Shown: piece after piece, positions 1 to 10,214 of the stretch
Layout of the letters: every line of letters begins with the position of its first letter
How positions within the stretch are numbered: position 1 is the first letter of the stretch
Assembly: GCA_902806595.1 (NCBI GenBank)
Contig: CADCXC010000038.1
Coordinates: 4,340,001 to 4,404,000 of the forward strand
Direction of reading: 5' to 3'
Source of the DNA: Pyrenopolyporus hunteri
Taxonomy: Eukaryota > Ascomycota > Sordariomycetes > Xylariales > Hypoxylaceae
Length of the DNA stretch: 64,000 bases
Notes under the pieces: generated by a model
Database searches by the model: none
Told to the model about the DNA's origin: nothing
The model's input: the letters and a program-made list of their open reading frames with translations, nothing else
Made by a program: the position numbers and the translations under genes

Positions 1-1928
1 CGGTGACACCATCATTCCGTAGTCTTCAGTAATTGAGCCACTTCAAGAAGTATAACAATTTCCTATCGTATTAGGCGAAGCAATGTTCTCCTATTTCACC
101 AGGTTGGCATGTAGTAGATAACAGAGACCCGGTATTCTTGGGGAACTGACAATAATCTCTACAACGGCTTCTTGGAATCTTCACACCCTACCGAAGGATA
201 TACTCTGGCTCAGTAAGAATCTTGAATTTCTCGGCCATTTTTTTGAACTTGAAACCATACCTAACCATACCAAATTGCCTGGTCAACTTCATGCATCGGC
301 TTATTCTTTACCCGGCTCACCGCTTCCCACCCTACACGTAGATTAGTAGCGACCACGGGAGACTCTTTTATTTCTACCGGGGTCATAACCCTGTTAGAAT
401 GGGTACATGTTGTCAACCTCGACATATCATCCGATGTGTCCATTGGCATAGCAGCTAGCATATCTTTGTCTAAATCTGGTAGAATCGAATCGGCCTTTAA
501 ACCTGATAGTCAAGCCCGGGCTCTCAAGGCGGTCAAGATGGATTTCTAGGGAAGTTAGACCGGATTGAAACGTTTATTTTTGCTTTATCGAGCCGCGTGG
601 CACTAGTACCAAATTCGCGAGCCCGGACAGCATTGATTAGCTACCCCTTACTGAGAGGAGGTTGGCGGGTCATCAAGGCCGATGTAGCTTTTGCGGACAA
701 CGAGCTGGACATTTCGGTTGAGATCATCGATGCAAACAAAGCTGGCCAGTTTCTTGATAGACGGATATTGAAAAGGGGTATCCGCAAACTGGGTCAGTAC
801 GTAACTACATAACCACCTACTCCGCAAGCATGCTTATATTAGTACTTAGGATTTCCTATTAAATGCTATTACGACTGCCTCCTATGCTTGAATCTATACC
901 ACATAGTGCCGCTAACTGTGCTAAACGAACTACCTACCTAGGTAGCCGACTGGGTGATAGTACAGTATGGTTGCGGTGCTGCGATACTGTACATGAGACC
1001 TAAACCACCATCTGCCCTAGCGATATAACTAACCAGGCATCTTCCATCTTTTTTTGCCTGGGGAAATCAATGTCGGATTTAGTTACTCTGCTTATGGTTG
1101 ATCCTATACCCCGCATGTAAATTCCCATATTCTACGTAGACGGCGCCTGGCTACCCCCTACCTCACAAAGGTAAGTCAGGGCAGAGATTTCTACGTGTAC
1201 AAAAGTCGTCTTTCGTGACTAAACCTCTATAGCTCGAGGGCAATTTTACCAAGACATCCCAAGTATGTTGAATAAGTAGAAATTGAAAGTGCTTTGAGAA
1301 AGTCCGAGGAATGACAATGAGAATCAAAAAGCAATCCGGTACCTATTAGAAGCTAAAAGAATAGCAAGCTTAGTTAGCCACCTTCGTAGGTAGGTATTTC
1401 TATGGTAAAAGAGCCTAGTGTTGTCGTAACACTCAAAATCGGCGTAATTTGCGGGATATACCTTGATCCCAGACCCCGAGAGTTGTTAAGGGGGAAATAG
1501 GGGGAGAGAATAGGAGGGAATGAGATGTCGTTATTTTAACGTTGAGTCAGCACTCGGGTTCCACAAGTTGTTTGTTATATAAGTCGCTGCTGCCAGCTAG
1601 GATAGGCTTAGCAGAGCGAAGCTGCTCAGCCACATATATCGGCCATATATATGCCAAGACTTGAAGACCCCAGCCTGCAAGGCTGATTTCAGCCACAGGT
1701 CGAGTGGGGACCTGAGCTACATGTAATTGAACGCAAAGAAGCAAGCAAGTACCGGAGTACCCAAGTACCCCAAGGTACAGGCGGCAACACGCAGCTTTCG
1801 AGTTGCCTAACGAATGAAGCTCTCTCATCAAACATCACCAAACCCGCCGAGCTTCACTACATCCACCTCCCTTCTCCAAACCCCTACCGCACTTGTCTCT
1901 TGAAAACCACCTGCGCATAGAATTCACC
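1..1928. other. Gene-poor left edge and PRE10 upstream region
   Basis: No gene can be supported here. A short open frame at 597-812 (+) and another at 261-461 (-) have fairly protein-like composition, but they match no family I recognise and have no splice-consistent extension. They may be remnants of a decayed gene. Several TACCTAGG-type palindromes occur (around 930-950), a motif scattered through the intergenic DNA of this window. The last 100-150 bases before 1929 must hold the PRE10 promoter and 5' UTR; no clear TATA box was seen. Confidence 0.5.
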
Positions 1929-2942
1929 ATGGTAAGCTTTGTCAATCCGAATGACGCTCTTCTCAAGCTCACATTTGCCCCGCAACGTAGACGTCGATAG
2001 GAACAGGCTACGATCTCGCCAACTCCATCTTCTCGCCCGACGGACGAAACTTCCAGGTCGAATATGCAGTGAAGGCAGTAGAGAACGGCGGCACGTCAAT
2101 CGGCATCCGGTGCAAGGATGGTGTAGTCCTAGCCGTCGAGAAGGTCGTCACATCTAAACTGCTGAAGCCCGGCGCGAACAAGAGAATCGCAACTGTTGAT
2201 AGACATCTAGGAGTTGTATGCCGCTCCCCCACATTTCCCCTCGCCCACCACGAATACTCACTGACTATTTCTGGTTCTTCCCTTACAGGTCTACTCCGGT
2301 ATGGTACCCGACGGCCACCACTTCGTCGACCGAGCCCGAGACGAGGCGCGCGCCTGGCGTGAGACCTTTAAGACGCCGATTTCCACATCCGATCTAGCCA
2401 GTCGCATGGGCGGATACCTGCAAGCCTACACACTCTACCAGTCCGTCCGTCCGTTCGGCATCACCGCCATCATAGGTGGTTTCGACTCGGAGCTCGAGAC
2501 GCCCGTCGACGGCGAAGTCGGCTCCGGGCCCTCTGTCGGCGCCGGCGGTAAGGTAGAAGGCAAGAAGCACGGCGGGCCGGGCCTGTACATGATCGAGCCG
2601 AGCGGCATGTACTGGGGCTACTACGGCGCGGCCACGGGCAAGGGCCGGCAAGCGGCCAAGGCGGAGCTCGAGAAGCTGAACCTGGCCGAGGGCACGCTGG
2701 ACCTGAAGCAGGCGGTCAAGGAGGCGGCGCGCATCATCTACGTAGCGCAACAAGACAACAAGGACAAGGAGTTCGAGCTGGAGATGAGCTGGATCAGCTC
2801 GGCCGACGGCCCCACCAAGGGCCTCCACCAGGACGTCCCTAAGGACCTGCTTGAGGAGGCCGAGCGCTTAGCGAAGAAGGCCATCTCGGAGGACGACGAG
2901 GACGAGGAAGAGAATAAGGAGGAAGATAAGATGGAGGAATAA
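1929..2942 (+). CDS. PRE10: 20S proteasome subunit alpha-7 (Pre10 / PSMA3 type)
   Basis: Predicted alpha subunit of the 20S proteasome core, part of the outer ring that gates substrate entry; it acts in cytosol and nucleus. The model is join(1929..1931, 1991..2215, 2289..2942), 293 aa. Exon 1 carries only the ATG. The intron at 1932-1990 (GTAAGC...GTAG) restores the N-terminus MTSIGTGYDL, the classic alpha-7 start. The second intron (2216-2288) restores GVVYSGMVPDG. Visible alpha-subunit features are the N-terminal YDLANSIFSPDGRNFQVEYA segment and the internal PSGMYWGYYGAATGKG segment. The C-terminus is a long acidic tail of Asp and Glu, typical of Pre10 and absent from other alpha subunits. 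A roughly 25-residue Gly-rich insertion (GSGPSVGAGGK) sits just before the YMIEPSG strand. It is convergent with the BTB gene downstream. The family assignment is secure; the one-codon first exon is inferred from phase and conservation. Confidence 0.93.
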
Positions 2943-3474
2943 AGGAAAAAAAAATCATTTTAAGCCCCCTTAGTCTAGGGAGGCAGGGAAGTGTATTTGT
3001 AACAACATGGCAAAGCGCTCGGATAGGGCGAGGATCATAGACTAATTCCTTATGAGAGCCATGGTGTTTGATCAACGATTCTACAGTCATGACGGCTTAC
3101 TCGTCTCCTACCCTTCATTCGGCTTGCTAAGAACCCCCATCACCCCCCATAGACCAGCTTTTGCTATTCAAACAGTGCGGTTCAGAGTCCGCCCTACCAA
3201 TATGACGAAGCTCGATCTGCGATATGCCTTTCCTATCACGTTCATTATGCATTCGCTAATATCAACGAGTAGGTATCTAATCGAAATAACCGAGTTGATG
3301 TCAGTGACCGAAATACAAAATAAAACTAGAACAGGGAATAGGAGCTTTCCGCCGATCCAATGACAACCTATGGATGGGACAACAGGCCCTATTGCTTTCC
3401 TATCGGCAAGCGTCGCGATATGCCTAATCAGCCTTCAGACCATTCCACATCCCCTCTCTCCCCCGACGTACAGA
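2943..3474. other. Convergent intergenic region between PRE10 and the BTB gene
   Basis: About 530 bases hold the two 3' ends. An A-run and a T-rich stretch lie just after the PRE10 stop (2945-2960). Short open frames here have no family resemblance and no start context. Nothing else was seen. Confidence 0.6.
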
Positions 3475-4577
3475 CTAAGCTACATATGCTGGCGGCGGCG
3501 GCTGTTGTACTTCGCGGAAGACCCACTGGTAAAACTCAGTAGGGATCTGGCCTCTCCGCTCCCACGAGCCCACGAGGGCCACCGGCTTACCTTGCAGCTC
3601 GACGATGTCCTTGTGCTGGAACACCCAGTCCAGCACGTTCTCCGGCGTCCTCGTCTCGAGGGGCACGAAGTACCTGTTCCACCGGCTGAAGTGCGTCGGC
3701 AGCACGGGGACGTGGTTGTCGTGGGTGAGCCCCCCCAGCCTGTCGATCCACTCCCGGAACCCCCCGTCGAAGCCCATGTGCAGATCCCAGCTGTGGACCG
3801 CCTGCTCGGTGGCGTGCGCGACCGCGCCCGGCGTGAGCGGGCCCCGCGCGTAGATCAGGTCCTCCATGAACCAGAGCAGCTTGTGGAACCAGCCGCCGCG
3901 CCGGGCGGACCTGAAGACCTGGTAGGGGCCGAGCGCGTCGTACGGGCAATCCCTGGGGCTGCACGCGACGCTCGTGGTGGCCCGCGCGGAGAGGCCCCAG
4001 GTGTACTTGACGAAGACGAGGCGCATGCAGTAGTTGGCGAGCTCGTTCATCTCGAGCATCACCGCGGCGCTCCACAGCACCTCGAGGTCGTCGCTGCTGC
4101 CGATGGTCGCGTCGCTGACGTCCGACGGGTCCATGAGCCGCCCGACGTAGCACCACTGCACGATCTGCCGCCAGACGATGATGGCCCCCGCCCCCGTCTC
4201 CTCGAAGTTCAGCCAGATCATCCGCACGGGCTTCCTGCTGCGCGCGAGGGCCCGCCGGATGACGGGCGACCAGTAGCAGAGCAGGCTGGCGTGGCAGGTG
4301 ACGTGGTCCTCCTCCTGGCCGACCTTGTACCCGATCGAGAGCATCTGTTGGCTTCCGGTCGCCACGCTGCCCCTAGTTAGCCCCGTTTGACTTATCGACG
4401 GTTTCTAGAACGTAGGCATCGTACTTACATGGTTGCGACTGTCTGCAGATGCTCAAAGAACGTATCGTTGAGCTCGCACGATCCTTTTGGGCCCGGGCTG
4501 TCCGAGCCTTCTGAGCATGACTCACAAGTGCAATACAGCACCAGCTCGGATTTGGCAAGACTTCCAGACGTGTTCAT
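3475..4577 (-). CDS. BTB/POZ-domain protein
   Basis: Predicted protein with a fungal-type BTB/POZ domain, a fold that often links Cul3 ubiquitin ligases to substrates. The model is complement(join(3475..4372, 4429..4577)), 348 aa. The intron at 4373-4428 has a GTAAGT donor and CTAACTAG at its 3' end, and joins the leader exon (MNTSGSLAKSELVLYC...) to the main exon in phase. The BTB signature lies near residues 60-90: a VGQEEDHVTCHASLLCYWSP stretch, matching the common pattern of hydrophobic strand, His and Leu-Leu, then a Ser-Pro. The C-terminal two thirds, rich in Trp and aromatic residues, has no domain I recognise. The GC-rich codons create long antisense shadow frames over this gene. The role is inferred from fold only; no KELCH, MATH or BACK domain is evident, so a Cul3 adaptor function is only a possibility. 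Confidence 0.75.
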
Positions 4578-7500
4578 GGTCGAGGGCCTAGGTTTGTTGA
4601 TGATGGGATAGGGAAATGGTGGGTAGCGACTATGAGGGGGTATTGTTGTTGTTTAAATAGACAATCTAGCGAAGTTGCCGGTCTGCGGAAGCAGGTCTGA
4701 GAGAGAGCCAGTACAAGGCGCAAGCGGAGAGAGGTCAACGATCCTATCCCTAGAAGTAAATCGTGGAAGGTTAGAAGTTGGATTTGACCTGGAATATATA
4801 ATACCACGTAGGTCGGTGGTATGACCACGATCTTAATATGCAGTTGTCTGTAGTCCATAATAGTTGTAGAACGGTTGTGATTTCCACCTGGAGGTTAAGA
4901 AGGGACGGATGGACTCACTCAGCAGTAACGATAAGGTAGGCAAGCTGTCGTCCCTGACTAAGGAACACTGAACCCCTAGGCGGTAGGAGTAAGGATTCCA
5001 CGTAAGGAAAATACTGCACGACACTTAGATCAAGGCAAGCCTGGTATGTCAGGTTACTCGTCTAATATCGAAGCATCCTGGCCACTTGACTCATAAAGTA
5101 ATTGATGGAATATGTTCGGCGAAGTCGCATGATCTCTTTCATAGGAAACACATTTACCGTAGACTTTCTAGGAGAGCGCTAGTGTAGTTCTTATGCGAGT
5201 AGCTACCTATCCTACATAGATCTAGGTTCTACGACTTCCACCATCCGCTATGTATTCATCCTTATCTATCGTCTTAGCTACAGATTTCCCCTAGGAAGCG
5301 CGAAGCCCCAACTCTGTTTAGGAGAGCGGACTGGTTACTAGGAAAGCCCCTAATTCTATACATACAACTATCTAATACACTTATCGTTAGATGATTTATT
5401 AAGGTACCGCCAGGTTTCAGAGGGGGCTAAGGGGAAAGTTAAGTAGGTCGCCTCCTAATCCGTGAAGCAAACAAAGCCACTACATAAGTACCCTAGGCAT
5501 CTCGTCCCATCACTCACTTAACATTATAGGTAGTTCAAAGTCTTAGGCCTATAAGATTACTCGTCGGGCACGCCATCAGAAGTAGTAGGAAGTAATACAT
5601 CCAATACATGTCCAAAGCGCAGCCCCCCCAGACGATCACTTAGGTCATGGCGGATTTGCTACTAGTAATCGTTATTAGATTCCCCAACTGCCCTGGGTGT
5701 GAGACATGTAGTCGAATCTATTTTAGAAATGTTTATCAGCAAGTGCGACGAGAAGCACGTAGAAAACCAAAAGGAGTAGGAAAGAAATAGGAAAATATAA
5801 TAAGATTACCTAGGAACGACACTTGAACATTATATAGCTAATGATCTCATTTATACGGCCTAAAACTAAGAGGTCATCAATTGCATCGAAATACCAAGAA
5901 AGCAAGAAACGGAAGCTGCATTATTTTCACTTGCTACTTTTTCTTTGAAAAAAAAGACCGAACGGAAGCAAAAAGGAAAATAAATGAATAAATGAAATAA
6001 AGTTGAAGAGAAAAAAAAAATACAAAAAAGCTCGGGCGCGGTTTCTCTGTTCGATCCTATCTATATGTCGTTGGCCGGTCTTCCCATACTCTCTTGGTAG
6101 GTAGACTCTAACCATAACGCTCTCTCGTGGATTCGAACCCGCGTCCCTACGAAAAACCCTCGTCAGGATTTTTTCCAGGTCTGGGTAACCACTGTGCCAC
6201 GGGCCAGGTGACCAGTTTTCTCGTCCCAGCCGATGGAGGGGCTGTTGCTTTTGCACTATATAAACTTACTTTGGGCGGATGTCTCATGCAGGTGCGCGAA
6301 GCAGCCTAACCTTGGCAGTACCTTCCACACTCCCTAGGTACCTTGGGTAACAATATTACTTAGGTACCTAGGTACCTAAGGTACACGCGTGCATTTTCTT
6401 CTACATGTACCGAAGAATTGGGACCACATATAGGCATGATGCGAATAGTTACTACCTACCTACCTGCATACCTAGGTAGGTATCTATCTACCTACGTACC
6501 TAGGTATATATACTTAGATGATCGAAGGCATCGAAACGGACGTCCCCCCTGAAAGCGCCAAGGATCTCGGATCCGGGTCCGATAAGACCCACAACGGCGC
6601 GGGATCCCCGGTGCGGCACGAAGGGGGCACGCTGTAAACGGGTATACTTACCTACCTAGGTACCTTAGACGGGTCCCAGAATGTAATGATACCTCACCTC
6701 TATAAGACGAGACTTTTAATGAGACGTCATCCTAATAGATCCGTATCTGCTAGCGTAATTACCAATGTGTAAGTACCTAGGTAGGTAGCCGCCGCAGGGT
6801 GTACCAAGATCCTTGGTGATCAGTTGTTAGGGGCATATGGGGTCCCTTTCCGCACCACCTATCCAAGAAGCCCAACACGGTGCGATCTCTGCGTTGAGAC
6901 CAGGGATCAGATAGAATAGGATCCAGACTGATTACGATGGTAAGAGCCTCCCCTTAACGGTGGATTCGTACTCCGCGCTGTGTGAGTCAATATGATAATG
7001 ATATTCGTTCGCAAGCCCAGTAATATGTACTTGGCCGACTCCCTTAAACCTACCTAGAGCTGGCTATTGGGTATAGCCGCGTGGTTGTGCGTAAGTCCTA
7101 GACGTTCTAATGGTCGCGATGATAAAAGCCGCCTAGGGAGATAGAGCTGTGTGAACGAGTTATGCGTAGCAGCATCAAAATAGCGAAACACCAAAAAAGC
7201 AGTCGAAACAACAAGACGCACAAATCATCGTAATGGTACTCACCTTCCCAAGTCCAAGACTGTAGACAATTCCAACCGGACTTGTAAGTTAGCAATTTGC
7301 ACTTCGTATTACTAAGTAGCTATACCACATAGCTAGCCTAGCCCAGGGGGTTCGGGGTATTACCCACCGACCCCTGGAGCGCAAATACATGAAGGCGTCC
7401 GCAAACAGCAGCGGACTCCTCGGGACCAGATTCTGAGAGCAGAAATAACTAATGTACAGAAGAGCAGCAAGAAGGATCAAGCTAATGATTCTTGCGCCCA

Positions 7501-8413
7501 ACACAAAAGCAGGAAGGTGTATCATCATGTTGTAAGCCACGAGCCCCGACGCCAATACCAGACCTTTATCACCTGGGAAATAGCGTCAGCTCGAACATGG
7601 TTTTACAACTAAACCCCTTCTCTGTAATCAATCTGGTCTCCCGACGTGTAGGATGTAATTTTAGCTATTCGCCAAACTCTCCTTCACATCGTCCATAGCA
7701 CAGTTCATCAGCAGCATCTTTCCCTCGCTGGGCAACGTATATAGCGCTGCCCCGTCTGGCGCAAGGGTGTAATGCAATGCCTAGTGCTAAAAAGTTCTGA
7801 GGTACGTAAAGAGTATCAAGGAAATCATGGTGGCAAGTGTATCGGACCGTGATGGACAACGATCGTATCAGGCGTAGGTTCTCTTATTGAGTCGAGGGGG
7901 CATCGAAATCGTAGAAAGTGTAATAAACTCGTAGGAAAAAGTAGTCGTGAGGTGGCTCTCTACAAAAGTAGAGGCGTAGAACTGTATCTCTCGATGATGT
8001 GAGAGCTGGAAGCTTAAGCTTCACTAACCGTCGACGGGACGGTTTCGTAAATCTAAGGAAAACAGACCCCGGATTCCTGTAGCCGTACGCCATGCTGGTA
8101 AAACAAATCCGGGAATAAAACAATAAGGGAAAAACGACCACCGGGCAATGAGCAGATCAGATTCCGGATCCAACATAGCTCAGGGCAATGCAACCGACCG
8201 GTATGCTATGCAAATGCCTGTCTAATGCTGAAACGAAAAAAAGAGGGTATAATTAAAAAAGAAAAATGGTCGACGGTAATAACCAGTGAAACAAAGAATC
8301 GAGGCGGATATAAAGTGGCGTAAAGGCTAGTGTAGACAGTGCGACGGATAAGTATGTCGATGGGAGTCGATGATCTCCGGTTGTATTGGTCCCAATGAGA
8401 CCATTGTGAATGT
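4578..8413. other. 3.8 kb gene-poor region
   Basis: No coding gene can be supported. The stretch contains many stop codons in all frames and dense clusters of CCTAGGTACC-type palindromes (6325-6370, 6450-6510, 6645-6665, 6770-6790). It also contains the tRNA-like Pol III unit described separately at 6011-6210. A GC-rich patch near 6540-6640 stands out from the surrounding sequence, but I could not identify it. Its right end faces the 3' end of the Cdc25 gene. Confidence 0.55.
6011..6210 (-). ncRNA. tRNA-like Pol III unit (degenerate tRNA or SINE-like)
   Basis: On the minus strand an exact A-box-like TGGCACAGTGG (6189-6199) is followed by a 10-bp hairpin with a GACG loop (6151-6175), then a perfect B-box GGTTCGAATCC (6129-6139). 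About 100 bases further on there are T-runs (complements of 6023-6028 and 6011-6020) able to stop Pol III. The A-to-B spacing is about 49 bases, longer than in a normal tRNA. The D and T stems do not pair properly, so this is not a functional tRNA cloverleaf. The layout (boxes, then an unrelated body, then a T-run) is that of a tRNA-derived SINE or a pseudo-tRNA. Boundaries are approximate. Confidence 0.5.
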
Positions 8414-10214
8414 TTAGAAAGAAGCCATGCGGCGAGCAGGCGATCGGTTGTTCCCAAGAATTGGGGAATTACCAATCATCATGACGGGTGATTGGTGCTC
8501 ACGACGTCTAACAGGGGCGGTGGGAGAATCATCAATCATGGGATCTCGGTGGCCAAAAGCAAACGTCTTAGCTCGGCCCAATCCTTTACGCTTCTGCTGT
8601 AGTTTACCCAACTCGCGCTCACACGTGTTGGCATGCTCCTGGGCATTCATCTCAACGTAGGCCTGAGGATAACATCGGTCTCGATGCTCGATGAAAAACT
8701 CGCTATATCCTCCGTCAAGGATATATACCTCAGGGTAGGTGAGCTTCGGGTAGTACTCGGCATTAACCATTCGATCCGACGAGCGGATGTGACGAGCCAT
8801 CATGGGTGCGCGGCAAGCGGAATATTCGCAGTGAAAAATCAAGAGCGTCTTCCCACCCATGGGATTCTCGAAGAGATGACGTGCAAGCAACTCCTTGTCG
8901 TTATAATTAACAGCGGAATCGATATGGCCTCCGTCGTATTCGTACTCGAATCGGCAGTCGATCACCATCTTCTGAGTGTAAAACTCGTTGAATTTTCCGT
9001 CTAGGACATCGAGGAAAGTCTCCCTTGAGATTCTGGGAATGTTGTCGTTCTCACCGTCAGGGTAGAAGTGAGGTAGTATGGGGTCCTGTGATTCCTCGAC
9101 ATCCATCACGGATTGTAAGGTACTATGAGGAAGAGTTTCCTCGGGGCCAGCCTTCATAACATCGTCTGGGTTGTCAAACATGCTGAGGGATCGGCGGTAT
9201 TGGCGACGAGGTCGCGCAAAAGGGTTTGACACACGGCGGACATGATTAGCGATCGGCGAACCTGTACGGATGTCCCTAGCCCCGTTAAGACTTGCGAATT
9301 GAGTTTTTGATCGAGCAGATCCGGCGCTGCCAGGGGTAGGGCTATGCGACGTCTGCGGGCGGCGATCTTGAATGGGAGAATCTTCCAAGAAATCACTAGG
9401 AGACGATGTGGGACCAAAGCGGAAGGCCGAGACTTGGTTCTCGGAGTGTAGCTTCGTGGAGAGAAGAGTACTAGTAGAATGATTCTTGGCCCGAGACAAA
9501 GACGGTCGACGTACTCCACTTCGCTTGCGGTTACTACACACTTATCAGCACACCCAGGGGTTCCCGGTTCCGAATAGTTATGTGATACATACTCAAACAG
9601 CATCTTCGACGGCTCTAGGCCCATGGAAGCTTGCCTCGTCATGGCGATAGGCGACTCCATCATGATATCGTCTCCGGGCGTTCCCTGAGGAGTAGGGGAA
9701 GTAACCTCAATCGAGTTGCAGAATGGCTCCTTGTTGGGTATTGGGGAGATGTCCATGGCATCGTATGACGATAAAGGAGACGATGTGATCGGCAATCGTG
9801 GAGTTGAGACGTGACCTATCGAAAAATCAGTATGATGCCAAGTCGCTACAGCATGATGGAGGTGAGCATACCACGATTCTCCATATTCGACGTGAACAGA
9901 GCACGACGAGGGGTCGGGAAGCGAGGGCTACTTGGACAAGTTAGTACTTATTTGCCTTCAAAACACGACTTCATAGCATACCTGTCCTCGCTGTCAATAC
10001 GGAAGTTCTGCGAAAGGTCAGCTGCAAGGCTAGCAGCCGGCGAAGAGCCGCGGATGGAGTTGAAGTAATCAGGCTTAGATCGCTGCAGCTGCTCGCGGAT
10101 ACCAAAGTTATTAGCTCCAAAGGGGTTTCGGGAAGAGAAGCAGTTATGAGACGGCTGCCCGAAGACGGGAGCCGGCGCAGGGCGCATGGCTGCCAAAGGC
10201 GAAGAGGCGTCCAT
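8414..10214 (-). CDS. cdc25: M-phase inducer phosphatase, Cdc25 family
   Basis: Dual-specificity phosphatase that removes inhibitory phosphates from Cdk1 to trigger mitosis (nimT in Aspergillus, Cdc25 in fission yeast). The model is complement(join(8414..9533, 9593..9815, 9872..9927, 9982..10214)), 543 aa. The three introns of 54-59 bases are all phase-consistent. The C-terminal rhodanese-like catalytic domain spans roughly residues 335-460. The active-site HCX5R loop is visible as HCEYSACR, with Cys at about residue 406, followed by the APMMARHIR helix. A conserved VIDCRFEYEYDGGHIDSAVN segment lies upstream. The N-terminal half is rich in Ser-Pro and Thr-Pro, as expected for phosphoregulation by Cdk1 and checkpoint kinases. 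The start at MDASSPLAAM was chosen; an in-frame ATG 42 bases upstream (10256) would add a short hydrophobic leader and is less likely. Length matches fungal orthologues. Confidence 0.93.

Noticed and set aside
3370..4380. 336-codon open frame on the plus strand
   Set aside because: Antisense shadow of the BTB gene caused by GC-rich codons; its translation is low-complexity (Pro, Arg, Val, Asp) with no domain.
6120..6210. Functional tRNA gene
   Set aside because: A and B boxes are present, but the T-stem and D-stem do not pair and the box spacing is too long.
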